Assembly: GCA_037954665.1 (NCBI GenBank)
Contig: JBBMOL010000422.1
Location: 62,001-126,000, forward strand
Direction: 5' to 3'
From: Laguncularia racemosa
Lineage: Eukaryota > Streptophyta > Magnoliopsida > Myrtales > Combretaceae
Length of the DNA stretch: 64,000 nt
In this document: piece by piece, positions 33,973 to 46,375 of the stretch
How the letters are laid out: each line of letters opens with the position of its first letter
Position numbering within the stretch: the stretch's first letter is position 1
Position numbers and translations under genes: made by a program
Notes under the pieces: model-generated
Databases searched by the model: none
The model's input: the letters and a program-made list of their open reading frames with translations, nothing else
Told to the model about the DNA's origin: nothing

Positions 33973-34789
33973 TGATGAGAGCCATGATGGGAGCCAAGCC
34001 AGAAGATGGAATGTGGATCCTCTTGAAGTGCCACCTGGACCGATCACAAGAACTCGAGCAAAACGATTCAAGGAAGCACTTAACGACTTGATAAAGGATG
34101 TCCACGAAGCCAAAAAGGATTGGAGCAATCATGAAGCTGGAATGGATTGGAACAACCATGAGAATGCCCTTGCTCTTGTACAAGTCATAACGGATACGGG
34201 TTGAAGAGGGCGTGTCTTTACAAGGCATGGCCGTGTAGGAGTCTGGAGGTTACATAGAATCATACACGGTCGTATACACGGTTCAAAGGCACGGCCGTAT
34301 ATGGTGTCAAGAATATCTATAGAAACAAACACGTCTAGAAGGCACGACCGTGTATATGCTCGCCACTGGCTCCAACGCCGCCGGCCTTTAAGTCCCTATT
34401 TTGTTATTTTTCCGCAACTTAATGATGTTATGTCGTTTTGGGCCTTTATTGTTACGAATTGTAAACCTTACTATAAAGCTTCTAGGGTTTAGAATAGATA
34501 GAAGATAGAATATACAACATTGAAGTTTGGAAAAAACACTTTTGAGAGAATTCCTCTCTTGGTTCTTTAAAGAACTACTCTAGAACTTATCGGATTTTCT
34601 TCTGTGGTGTTCATCCCGACTTATCAATCGGTCTTTTATCCTGATTATGGTGTTTACATAATATATCGAGGTTCTTGCCTCACTTATAGGCAACGGGTCG
34701 CGGTTTCCACTCGATTGTTTGGCATCTTGGGTAGCAATTCCGAACATACTGGTATTGGGTTTCATCACACGTTGGCGTAGTTCGTATCA
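33973..34789 (+). repeat. I 5' LTR
   Basis: Runs from TGATGAGAGCC to TTCGTATCA. Promoter region 34463-34490 with TATAAAG. Frame open to the stop at LTR base 232 (34204). It lacks the expanded 52-bp array of D but has single TACACGG words. Confidence 0.92.
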
Positions 34790-35280
34790 ATTTGGTATCA
34801 GAGCCTAGGTTTGTTAAAACATCAGTTCGGTTTGAGGAAGGTAATATCAAAACCCTAACTCCAATCGTTCATATCAATTGTTCATATTCAATTTCATAGT
34901 GTTAATTGTCAATTGAAAGTGTAGTACCTACTATTCAATTTTGTTACAAAAAAAAAAGAAGGAAGAATCACGACAAAAAAAAAGGGAACGTGATCAAGAG
35001 CAACAAACAAAGGCAACAAAAAAAAAAAAACGGAAAGAAAACGAGGAAAATTTCGAGCCCTAGAGTTGTTTTGAATTCTACGGAGGGGAATTGGTGTAGT
35101 TTGGGTTAGTTCCAAGAGAATTGAGAGGAGGAATTGGTGAATTAATATTATTACTGCTTGTGAGAATACACGAGTGACTGTACGATATCATCATTGGAGC
35201 GAAACATGTAAGGGAGTGTATCATGAGGCTTAATCATATATATATTTTTGTTCGTGCTAACCTTTTTTTCCGCAAGAACT
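34790..35280 (+). other. I leader with PBS
   Basis: PBS TGGTATCAGAGCC at 34793-34805, followed by an A-rich stretch (34945-35035) as in D, then the gag ATG at 35281. Confidence 0.82.
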
Positions 35281-38200
35281 ATGTCGAGGCAACATTCTCC
35301 TGAAAGTGAGAGGGGGAGGTTTGATGCTAGGTTAGTGATTGAGGCGTTGAGGGGTGAGATGAAGAGGATGTTTCAGGAGGGGATGGAACAAATTCATGAG
35401 ACGGTGGAGCAAAAACTAGAGCAATCTAAAAACAACTTCCAAGGGTGTAAGAGGAAGAGTTGTTCTAGGAGAGTACAAAGGGGTGGAGATGAAATGTCGG
35501 ATGATGAATTTGATGAACCTTTTGTCGGGAGTTATAGAGGATATAGTGGTAGGAATAGAGGAACTAGGGATTGGGAAGATAGAGGAGATAGGAATAGAGA
35601 GGATAATCAATTGAGTAGTATAAAGATGAAGATTCCTCCTTTCTAAGGGAAAAATGATCCCGAGGCGTACTTAGAGTAAGAGAAGAAGGTAGAGATGGTG
35701 TTTGATTGCCACAACTATAGTGGGAGAAAGAAAGTGAAACTTGCTGCCATTGAATTTTCGGATTATGCCATAGTGTGGTGGGATCAACTAATGTTGAATC
35801 GAAGAAGGAATGGCGAACCACCTATTGAGTCGTGGGAAGAGATGAAGAGGGTGATGAAGAAGCGGTTTGTGCCTACGTATTACTATCGTGAATTGCACAA
35901 CAAATTGCAAACTCTTAAGCAGGGAAGCCGAAGTGTGGATGAGTATTTCAAGGAGATGGAAGTTACTATGATTTGGGTGAATGTAGAGGAAGATAGAGAG
36001 GCTACCATGGCTAGGTTTCTTGCTAGATTGAATAGAGAAATTCAAAATGTCATGGAATTGCAACATTATGTAGAATTGGAAGATATGGTTCATATGGCTA
36101 TAAAGGTTGAGAACCAACGTAGGAGGAAAGGTAGTAGTACTGCACGGTTTCAACAGGGTACTGGTTCATCCACCTAGAAGACTAACCAATGGAAGAAGGA
36201 AGAAAAGCCTTTACCCACCAAACCAAAAGGAGAGTAGAGGCAAGCGGGTTCTACTCCTGGTAACCAAGGTAAACCTGATTCTTCTACTCCTAGAAATCGT
36301 GACATTAGATGTTTTAAATGCCAAGGTAGAGGCCATATTGCTAGTTAATGTCCGAATAGGCGTGTTATGATTCTGCGTGATGATGGTGAGTATGAAACTA
36401 AGGGGGATAGTGACGAGGATGATATGCCTCCATTAGAGGACACTAGTGATGACGAGGAGCCTGCAGTAGGGAAGTTAGTGGTAGTAGTGAAGCGAGCTTT
36501 GAATGTGCAGGTAAAGGAAGAAGAGGAGGTGCAACGAGAGAATATCTTTCATACTAGATGTTATCTAGGTGATCATATTTGCAGTTTGATCATTGATGAA
36601 GGAAGTTGCACTAATGTGGTGAGTAATTTTATTGTTGAGAGGTTGGGACTCAAGACTACTAAACATCCTAGTCCATATAAATTGCAGTGGCTGAATGATA
36701 GTGGTGAGACTAAGGTGAGTAAGCAAGCCTTGATTGCTTTTCGCATCGGTAGGTATGAGGATGAGGTGTTATGCGATGTGGTGCCGATGTAGGCGTGTCA
36801 TGTGTTGTTGGGGAGGCCATGGTAGTTTGATAGGAAGGTTGTTCATGATGGCTTTTCTAACAAGTATACACTAGTTCACCAGGGGAAAAGCTTTAATCTT
36901 AAACCTTTAACACCTAAACAGGTGTATGAGGATCAGTTGCAACTACAACAGTCTTTTGCAAAATATAAGGTGAGTGAAAAACAGAGGGAGAGTGAGAGAG
37001 CAAAAGATAGCGAGAAAGAAAAGGAATACAAAAGTCGATATCAAAAGGAAAAAGAGAGGAAGGCTGGAAAGAGTGTGAGAGACCAAGTTGAAGGGGGATC
37101 AACTTTAGTGGTGAGTGAAAAGGAGAGTGCAACCTTGCAAAAGGAGAGTTGTATGGCAAGGGCGAGTGTAGTGAGGAGAGCATTAGTGATGAAGCAACCT
37201 ATGTTGTTGCTGGTTTTTAAGGAAACTTGTTTAAATACTAATGAACCTTTTAACTCTTTGCCTAGTGTGGTTGTGTCTATTGTGCAGGACTTTGAAGATG
37301 TCTTCCTTGAGGAGGTTCCAAAGGGATTACCACCTATTCATGGTATTGAGCACCAGATTGACCTTATACCTAGAGCATTGATTCCAAACAAACCAGCTTA
37401 TAGGAGTAATTCAGAGGAGACAAAGGAACTCCAAAGGCAGGTCGATGAATTAATGGAGAAGGGGTACGTGAGAGAAAGCATGAGCACATGTGCAGTGCCT
37501 GTGATTTTGGTGCCTAAGAAGGATGGGTCATGGAGAATGTGTGTTGACTGTCGCGCCATCAACAACATCACAGTAAAGTATCGTCATCCCATTCCTCACT
37601 TAGATGATATGTTAGATGAGTTACATGGGTCTAGTGTCTTTTCCAAAATTGATCTGAAAAGCGGATATCACCAAATTTGAATGAAAGAAGGTGATGAATG
37701 GAAAACCGCATTTAAGACAAAATATGGATTGTATGAGTGGTTAGTAATGCCTTTCGATTTAACTAACGCACCTAGTACTTTTATGAGACTTATGAACCAT
37801 GTTTTGAGGACTTTTATTGGCAAATTTGTGGTTGTCTATTTTGATGATATCCTCATTTACAGCAAAAGTTTGGGAGACCATATATCTCACTTGAGGGATG
37901 TTTTAGAAGTGCTTCGAAAGGAGCAATTATATGCTAACCTCAATAAGTGCACTTTTTGCACAAACAAACTTGTGTTTCTTGGCTTTGTTGTTAGTGCACA
38001 AAGGATACAGGTTGATGAAGAAAAGATTCGTGCGATCCAAGAATGGCCTAGTCCAATTAATGTAAGTAATGTGCGGAGTTTCCATGGACTAGCGAGCTTT
38101 TACTGGAGGTTTGTGAAGGATTTCAATACCATTGCAGCACCACTTACTAAGGTAATTAAGAAGAACGTTGGGTTCAGATGGGGAGAGCAACAAGAGAAGG

Positions 38201-40128
38201 CCTTTCAGACGCTTAAAAATAAGCTGACTCAGGCGCCAATACTTGCTTTACCTAATTTCTCTAAAACGTTTGAAATTAAGTGTGATGCTTCAGGATTAGG
38301 TATTGGAGCAGTGCTCATGTAGGAGAGAAGACCAATTGCATTCTTTAGCGAGAAGCTAAGTGAGGCAACCTTGAACTATCCTACTTATGACAAGGAGTTA
38401 TATGCATTGGTTCGAGCACTGGAGACTTGGCAACACTATCTTTGGCCAAAAGAGCTCGTGATCCACATTGATCATGAATCCTTGAAGTACTTGAAGGGAC
38501 AACATATGCTAAACAAAAGGCATGCTCGTTGGGTGGAGTTCATCGAAACATTTCCCTATGTCATCCACTACAAGCAAGGTAAAGAGAATGTCGTTGCTGA
38601 TGTACTTTCTAGAAGGTATGCTCTTATCTCTACTCTTAGTTCTAGACTGCTTGGTTTTGAGCACATTAAGGAATTGTATGCTACTGATAGAGATTTTTGT
38701 GAGGAGTATATGCATTGTGAGAAGAGTGGTCATGGTAAATTTTATAAACATGAAGGATTCCTGTTTAGGGAGAGTAAACTATGCATTCCAAATTGTTCTT
38801 TAAGAGAATTATTAGTGAGAGAGTCTCATGGAGGAGGTTTAATGGGACATTTTAGAGTAGCTAAAACCTTAGGGGTATTACAAGAACACTTCTATTGGCC
38901 TCACATGAAATGAGATGTTGAGAGGATTTGTGAGCGATGCGTCACGTGTAAGCAAGCAAAATCTAGAGTCCAACCTCAAGGGCTTTATACCCCACTTCCC
39001 ATTCCTCATGAGCCTTGGGTAGATATTTCCATGGATTTTGTGTTAGGATTACCCAGGTCTAGACATGGTTGAGATTCTATTTTTGTAGTCGTGGATAGAT
39101 TCTCTAAGATGGCACATTTCATTCCTTGTCACAAAACAGATGATGCTTGCAATATTGCTAATTTGTTCTTTAGGGAAGTTGTGAGATTACATGGTATGCC
39201 TAGAACAATCGTATCGGATAGAGATGCTAAGTTCTTGAGCTACTTCTAGAAGACCATGTGGGCTAAGTTAGGAACTAAGTTATTGTTCTCTACTACTTGT
39301 CATCCACAGACTGATGGTCAAACTGAGGTAGTAAATCAAACTTTATCTACTTTGTTGAGGGCTATCATTAAAAAGAACATTAAAAGTTAGGAGGATTGTT
39401 TGCTGCATGTTGAATTTGCCTATAATCGTACAATGCATTCTGCTACTAAGTTTACTCCTTTTGAAATTGTGTATGGTTTTAATCCACTAACTCCTTTCGA
39501 TTTATCACCTTTGCCTATTTCTGAGTATGTTAATCTAGATGGCAAGAAGAAAGCAGAATTTGTTAAATAGATCCATGAGAAGGCAAAGCTAAACATTGAG
39601 CGAAGAACATAGTAGTATGTGAAACAAGCCAACAAGGGTCATCGACAAGGTGTCTTTGAACCTGGAGACTAGGTTTGGGTTCACATGTGCAAAGAGCGGT
39701 TTCCTGTGCAGCATCAATCTAAATTACTTCCCAGAGGCGATGGACCATTTCAAATTCTTGAGCGCATCAATGATAATGCTTACAAGATAAATTTTCTAGG
39801 TGAGTATCAAGTAAGTGCTATGTTTAATGTTACTGATCTGAGTCCTTTTGATGTAGGCGACGATTTGAGGACAAATCATTTTCAAGAGGAGCGGAATGAT
39901 GACAGCCATGATGGGAGCCAAGCCAGAAGATGGAATGTGGATCCTCTTGAAGTGCCACTTCGACCGATCACAAGAACTCGAGCAAAACGATTCAAGGAAG
40001 CAATTAATGGGTTGATAAAGGATGTCCACAAAGCCAGAAAGGATTGGAGCAATCATGAAGCTGGAATGGATTGGAACAACCATGAGAATGCCCTTGCTCT
40101 TGTACAAGTCATAACGGATACGGGTTGA
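35281..40128 (+). pseudogene. I gag-pol polyprotein, one frame with 17 nonsense codons
   Basis: All domains lie in one frame of about 1616 codons. Gag starts MSRQHSPE; the CCHC knuckle is at residues 344-357 with a stop just before its last Cys. Protease D-E-G-S is at 439-442. The RT catalytic YFDD is at 853-856 and RNase H KCDASG near 1001. Integrase has its HHCC region, catalytic D1252, D1313 and E1349 (35 residues between the last two) and a GPF...INDNAY C-terminal motif. The frame ends at base 232 of the 3' LTR. Stops: 35644, 35677, 36175, 36235, 36346, 36790, 36823, 37678, 38320, 38911, 39070, 39247, 39388, 39568, 39610, 39613, 39670. Most are explained by CAG, CGA or TGG changes; no frameshift was found. 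Confidence 0.9.
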
Positions 40129-40712
40129 AGAGGGCGTGTCTTTACAAGGCATGGCTGTGTAGGAGTCTGGAGGTTACACAAAATGATACACGGTCGTATA
40201 CACGGTTTAAAGGCACGGCCGTGTATGGTGTCAAGAATATCTACAGAAACATACATGTCTAAAAGGCATGGCCGTATATATGCTCTACCCGGCTCCAACG
40301 CCGCTGGCCTTTAAGTCCCTGTTTTGTTATTTTTTCGCAACTTAATGATGTTATGTCATTTTGGGCCTTTATTGTTACGAATTGTAAACCCTACTATAAA
40401 GCTTCTAGGGTTTAGAACAGATAGAAGATAGAATATACAACATTGCAGTTTGGAAAAAACACTTTTGAGAGAATTCCTCTCTTGGTTCTTTAAAGAACTA
40501 CTCTAGAACTTATCGGATTTTCTTCTGTGGCGTTCATCCCGACTTATCAATCGGTCTTTCATCCCGATTGTGGTGTCTACATAATATACCGAGGTTCTTG
40601 CGTCACTTATAGGCAACGGGTCGCGGTTTCCACTCAATTGTTTGGCATCTTGGGTAGTAATTCTGAACGTATTGATATTGGGTTTCGTCACACGTTGGCG
40701 TGGTTCATATCA
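39897..40712 (+). repeat. I 3' LTR
   Basis: Starts TGATGACAGCC after CAAGAGGAGCGGAA and ends TTCATATCA. TATA region 40386-40413. High similarity to the 5' copy over the whole length. Confidence 0.92.
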
Positions 40713-41265
40713 CCTTCTTTTCCCCATATTTAGTAGTCTATACCGAAATCCCTTTTACCTCTGGTGGCCTACTAATCTGTTGCTGAACCCTTTGAACCTT
40801 TAAAGGCGACATTGGATTTAGAATAATGCATTTTCCCTCTTTCTAGAATATATAGGTATTCCTGAAGCCATCATGTAAAACCCTTCGATCATATAACCAA
40901 GGCTTGCCATGAAAAATATGGGGTGCAAACATAGGTAAAATATCACATTCAATTTCGTTACAGTATTTATCCCCTACATTGAAAGGTACCTTAACTCTTT
41001 AGGCCACATGTAAACTTCCTTGATCATTAAGTTAATATAATTTATAAGGCTTAGGATGTGGAGTAGTGGCAAGTTTTAGTTTCGATACTAACAATGCTGC
41101 TACTACATTTGTACTACTACCACCATGAACTATAAGAACACATAGGTTTCCTTATACCCTATAAGAAGTATGGAACAAATTTTCCCTTTATTCATTATCC
41201 TTAGTATTAAAAGTAGTCAATGTCCCGCACAATACATTAGTAGAAAGAAACATTTCACTTGACAT
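40713..41265 (-). pseudogene. H gag-less start and protease
   Basis: The minus-strand start codon at 41265-41263 begins MSSEMFLSTNVLCGTLTTF, matching B and K. The protease follows (NLFHTS, H-G-G-S where B has D-G-G-S, KPWLYDRR). In-frame stops and substitutions are frequent. The coding sequence is interrupted at 40713 by I and continues at 33972. Confidence 0.78.
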
Positions 41266-42276
41266 GATTGTGTTTAAATCCAACAACACAATAATATCCC
41301 TATACTCTACGGTTGAAGCAAGTAACCAAGTCATAAATGAAGTACACACAATCACTTTCAAGTAGTTAAGAATTAAATTCAACCACAAGTGTTTAAGTAA
41401 TGAGTTCCATTACTTTCACACTTTAAATGTTTGTTTGAATTCAAATTCTACTACTCAACTTTCCTTTTCTTGCCTTGGTTTCACACTACTTTAATTCACA
41501 ATGTGCAGCACCTCAACACATACACAAATGCACAATTTCACACCACCACACACTTCCCTTGCTCACGGTACAAGAGCTCTCCACCACCACTCATGCCACT
41601 TACAACACTCCTTTACACAACACACACAATACAATGCCACATACATACACGCCCTTCACTAAATACACAAAACACAACACCACACACACACACCTTTTAC
41701 TTATGGTGCACTTCTCCACTTCTATACAATTTTACAAACCACAACTTACAATAAAAGGTAACTTAATTTTAAAATTCAAATGAGTTCACTAATTGCAATC
41801 TTTCCACAAATGGTAAAGAGCCACTTTCAAATTCAAATGAACACACAATTACTTCTATCACTTAATGTGTGTTTTGAAATTTAAATTGCTTCCTTAAATC
41901 CACACTTTCAATTATGAAAATGCACACTAAGCCCCCTTATGTCCGAAACAATACAAGCAAAATATACCTCCACTTCTTTACAATTGAGGCAACTTCAAGT
42001 TATGAATTTTGAATCACAAGATATGCTATTACTCCTCTTCTTTTTACACGAAATTATCAACTAAATGGAGCTTTAACAAGACATCAAAATTCACTTCAAC
42101 AATTAGCAAGTTCAACTCCCCAAGCAAGATAATTATGCCACTTCATGCAATAACATCAAACAACTCAATTTTACTTTTCAATTTTCGGATCAAGATGCAA
42201 GCATAAGAACCCTAAAATTTCTGAAATCACAATCAAACAATCCCTTCTCACAACCTTAAGCTTTGATACCAAAAGA
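41266..42276 (-). other. H leader with PBS
   Basis: PBS on the minus strand at 42271-42260, read TGGTATCAAAGC. The leader is the minus-strand version of the GT-rich leaders of A, B and K, so it appears CA-rich here (41500-41700). Plus-strand open frames here come only from that composition. Confidence 0.8.
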
Positions 42277-43289
42277 TGATATGCCTTAAATTAAATTAAA
42301 GCATATGTAATCACACAATTGAAAAAACTTCAAAAGCAACATCTAAAAAACCGGATCAACTTCAATTATGCATGAACCCTAAAAATTGCTTTTGTAATCT
42401 AATTTGTTAGTTAATCAATCTTAACACCAAATGATGTTGTGCTCAATGGAATTAAGCACACCACATAAGATCAAATGAGATTCTAAATCACTAATCAACA
42501 CAAAATGGACATGAACTCCTTACAACAAGGAAATGTCATGTAAATGATGAAAGGCAATTATGAGACAATATCAAGGATACAATTCCAATTAAATTGATAA
42601 CAATATATGGATGGAATTTGACCTATAATTGACGCTAAAATCAGAACCAAGAACCAACCCTAATCTACACTAGATATGACACACTAGTTATGAAAAGGAA
42701 ATCAACTTAGGAATTGATATTACTCACAATTCACTAGGTTGTAACTCACTACAATTCCAATAGATGCAATTGATAAGAGTCCTTATGAAATCTTAGGAAG
42801 AACCCTAATCTCCAACGAAAATTTGTAGCAAAAGGTAAGTGTATTCTTCCTCAAAACCCTAATTAAGTAAGTATTTATACTTGTTCTCTTTAAGGTTAAT
42901 GACTAGAAAATTACAACTATACCACTATAAGGTAGCTAGTCCCTAAACAAAAAAATACATCCAAATAAAATGTCCAAAAACCTTACAAAATAAATGGTTC
43001 CAAGAAAATAACAAAAAATAAAAATAGTCTTCAACATGTCGGTTCTTCAAAGTCACTAGATATGAGTCCTATTGAGGTTCCCAAATCACTCAATAGTGTA
43101 GGTGATTTAGCACCTTATAGAACCGATAAGTATACCTGTCTGAATGCACAAAAATTATATGATGAAAAGGTAGAAATCAAGTTAACATCGTCAAGATTAG
43201 GTTGCTCATGAAAGATTCTGAAAACTAAGTTTTGTAAGCCCTTAGCTTGAGCCTTAGTGGTTGGTCCTGTGGAAATCTGATTCCTATCA
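42277..43289 (-). repeat. H 5' LTR
   Basis: 1013 bp, read from TGATAGGAATC at 43289 to AAGGCATATCA at 42277. The TATA palindrome near 42869 is degraded. Relic LTR-end plus PBS-like sequence at about 42420-42436, 158 bp inside the LTR terminus. Confidence 0.92.
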
Positions 43290-44980
43290 TATTTGCAATT
43301 CTTTGTAAAAGGGAAAAAAAAAAAGAAAAGGATAAAACATTTGCAATTAATAATTATTGAGAAAATGTTATGATGAAAAGTGAGTTCTAAATGTTCATAG
43401 CAAGATTTCTACTTAAAAAATGAAGCATGAGTATATGGTGCTTGCTAATATAACCTCCACCAAATGAACAAAAACTTAATACTAAATTAACATTCATTTT
43501 GTTGCATATATATGTAGCAAAAACCATAGTAATCATACGTATTTCTAAAGTGAAAAATAAGATATAAAAGCAACAATTTTCTTGTTATTATTTATTTGTG
43601 AGCACTTATAGGCATCATTTTGTGAGATTTCAAAAGAAAATAAACATATAACAGTTTGAATTGATGAACTCATGTAAAGCATGTCATAGAATGGTGCAGC
43701 CACCACTACTACTACTTTGTCTTTTGTTATTGAGTTCATTTGTTTCTTTATGTGACTCTTCCAAACTCTTCCTTAGATTGTCAATTTTAGCATTTGACTT
43801 CATTTGAGCCTCTTAAGCATGTTCCTTTGCCCTCTTTCTAGTGGCTTGCTGTTCTACTAATTGTTGCTCTTTAACCTAAGAAAGATATCCACACACTTAG
43901 TAAGTTACTAACTAAATTAATAATCCTCATAGATATCTCATTTTTTTTAACTCAACAATAAATAATCATGTTCATTATATAATAATATCGATTCTATTCA
44001 TAAATGCAAAAGGAAAAACACCTCAAAGTTCAATTGTGAAAAGTAATTCCAAAATTACAATATTTATAATTCACTTAAGTTGATCCTCATAAGATCTTTA
44101 CACCTACTCTTGCAACTTTAATATTTTTACTTTATTGTATCCTCTTAAAAAGCCAATAGTGTCTTGCTAGTCATGAAGCTTCATTGCCCCCTTTTTTTTT
44201 GTCAAATAGAAATTAATGTTCATATATAGTAAATGATAGGTAGATATTTCATGTAATTCCATAGCAAAATGACCTGCTAACCTTGAATTCATCACACATT
44301 TCATCAAAGTAAGTTTTTCCATCATTCTGATTGATAACCATATCTATAAGATACAAGAGCTTTGAAACTTATATAGTTCTCAGTATAGTTCTCTTTGATT
44401 TATTCCTTATCCTATTATTAAAGAGCACCTTCCGATTCCTACACTAGATGAGAATGTCTTTCTAAATTGTAATCATAGGCTAATATTATCCTCATTCTTC
44501 TAAGCTTTTCATGGTCAAAAACTTTAATATTCCATCATTTATGTTATGTAAGTAGTTTTAATTCCTAAAGCACATAGCTCCATCAAGGGCTATCATCTAT
44601 CTTAATTAAAGGGATCTTAAGACTAATGACAATCTAAACTATATGTTCTATTCTTAAAGAAATAGGTAAGTAACAAAGAACTCTCTACTTGTGCAAATTT
44701 TATGAAATTTCTCCATTGCTATTTCAATATTTCATTTATTGTCATTTGCTGGTAGCCATTTCTAACTGGGCTTTCGACCCATCGAAATGCTCCTTTTACT
44801 CTAGCCCAAAGAACACTCGACTCACATGACCTATAAGAGGTAAGTAGGCTACCAAGGAGTCACTTCCTTAACAAGATAATCTGGAGAGTCATGATTGGTC
44901 TTGACACCTGATGAGGTCACTAGATGTTAACTCCAATCGAAGGTACTTGATGCTTACCGACTTAAAGGCATGGAAGAAAG
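43290..44980 (-). other. En/Spm-like transposase gene fragment, copy 1
   Basis: Similar from about 43340 onward to 60335-61973. It lacks a recognisable start and is cut at 44980 by LTR J, with GAAAG as left flank. The exon homologous to 60691-60882 lies at 43684-43875; the exon homologous to 61082-61206 is damaged around 44085-44200. Sequence between is intron-like AT-rich DNA. Confidence 0.5.
43684..43875 (-). pseudogene. Coiled-coil terminal exon of En/Spm-like gene, copy 1
   Basis: Follows a minus-strand splice-acceptor-like TTCTTAG. It encodes 64 codons starting VKEQQLVEQQATRKRAKEHA, then a stop (TAA where copy 2 has CAA), then IDNLRKSLEE and a terminal TGA. Length is identical to copy 2. 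The heptad-like charged pattern resembles the C-terminal coiled coil of plant Ptta/En/Spm transposase-family proteins; that assignment is from memory of the family and is tentative. Confidence 0.45.
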
Positions 44981-45855
44981 TGATGTGCTCAAAATCTAAA
45001 GCACATGAACACCAATACAAATGCGTGAACAACGGAATTCCTCAATCAAAATGGTGTGTCAAAATCACTTCAAATTAGAATTTAATTTACGAGCTTGTAC
45101 ACTAAATTAATATATGTAACAAACAATTGTACCAATACTAATAGAAGACAATGGAAAAAAATTTGAATTTAATCTCAAATTGACTTGATGCAAATATGAA
45201 AATAAGAATCCTAATTCATGTGGATATAGATAAGTAACCAACAAATTGCACCTAGATATTACTCATTAAATACAATTTGTAAATCAACGAGGTAATTGAT
45301 ATTACTCACAAACACTCTAGTTAGTTCTTACCACAATTTCGCAAATGAAATTGATAAGAGATCAATTGCAATGGAAAAAAATACCTTATAGTAACAAGTG
45401 TATTTTTTTATCAAAAATGTCAAAAGCTCCATACAAAACCTAACTAGCAAGTATTTATACTTGCTCCAATTAGGGTAAAAATGTTCAAAAAATTACACAT
45501 ATGCCACTAAGTGGCCGGTTCTAACAATAAAATATAAACAAATCATAAGTCCCAAAAATGAATAAAAGTGGTTGGTTCAATAATGAAAATTACAAGTACA
45601 AAGATGGTCTTCAAATGGCTGGTTCTCCAAGTTAATTGAGCAATTTGTGGGTTGTTGGATGTGACTCCAAAAATATCCCACAAGTTGATCATTAGTGCAT
45701 GTTATTTTGCCATCTCGTAAAGACTGATCAATGTACTTGTTATAGTGCAAAACCAAACATTATCGGTAAAGAAAAATGAGCATATGCGGATGTCTTGGAT
45801 CATACATCCAAATCAGGTTCCCCTACTGTTGGGATCGTAGGGTAGATTCCTATCA
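44981..45855 (-). repeat. LTR J (3' LTR of a minus-strand element)
   Basis: Read on the minus strand from TGATAGGAATC (45855) to GAGCACATCA (44981); 875 bp, with TATA palindrome 45447-45464 and a near-perfect GCCACTAAGTGGC palindrome around 45502. Internal coding sequence follows at higher coordinates, so it is a 3' LTR. It does not pair with LTR N, which is a different subfamily. Confidence 0.85.
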
Positions 45856-46375
45856 TCTCCTCGGGCCTTTGAAAGATTTGCTCTCAAATCTAGGGGGTCA
45901 TCTCTTAGACTGAAACCCGATGCCTTTGTTGACCTATTTGCCTGACTTTTAGAAGAATCAAAGGTAGTCCTAATTTGTTCTTAGAAAGAGCATACCTCAA
46001 ATGGAGACATAGGCATCAAGACTATATGTGACCCACCCTTTCAAAACATATAAGTGTTTCTAAACCTGTCATGTAACACTTTTCTATCAAACATCCAAGG
46101 TTTACCTAATAATAAATGAAAGGTGTACATATGAATCACATCATAGATGATCGCATCATGGCATTTCTTTCCTACACTGACTGGTACCTTTTCTCTTTAT
46201 GTAACATGTAAACTATCTCGGTTATCTAACTAATGCAATTTGTAAGGGCTAGGATGCGGGCTAGTGGCTAGTTGTAATTTACCTACTAATGTAGCAAATA
46301 TGACATTAGTGTAATTACCACCTTCAATGATTAGCACAAAAAGGTTACCTCGAATCTAACAAGGTGCGTGGAATA
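45856..46375 (-). pseudogene. J protease remnant and tail
   Basis: On the minus strand: protease (RGNLFVLII, E-G-G-N at the active-site position, KPWMFDRK), stops, then directly DPLDLRANLS and a purine tract before the LTR. It has the E/M-type ending without RT or integrase. Cut at 46375 by K in the first residues of the protease; any gag upstream is not present. Confidence 0.7.

Larger units (their letters stand above)
33973..40712 (+). mobile_element. Element I: near full-length Ty3/gypsy gag-pol element
   Basis: A 6740-bp element in opposite orientation inside H. LTRs are 817 and 816 bp. Flanks CCTTT (33968-33972) and CCTTC (40713-40717) form a target duplication with one change. It is the only element here with the complete gag-PR-RT-RH-IN order, so it is the best autonomous reference for D and G. 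Confidence 0.92.
30192..43289 (-). mobile_element. Element H: gag-less, pol-bearing element, exact TSD
   Basis: Minus-strand element with LTRs at 42277-43289 (5') and 30192-31208 (3'), flanked by exact TATTT (30187-30191, 43290-43294). Element I is nested inside it. Without I its internal part is about 4.3 kb: PBS, leader, MSSEM start, protease, RT, RNase H and integrase, but no gag. It shares this design with K. Confidence 0.92.

Noticed and set aside
35644..39672. Stop-codon recoding or an alternative genetic code for the I polyprotein
   Set aside because: Stops are of all three types, fall inside conserved motifs such as the zinc knuckle, and match CAG/CGA/TGG decay; other elements show the same mutations relative to intact copies.
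41431..41783. Plus-strand open frames rich in Thr, His and Pro at 41431-41783 (and similar at 57689)
   Set aside because: They are the complement of the GT-rich leaders of H and N; the CA-rich composition creates open frames without conservation.
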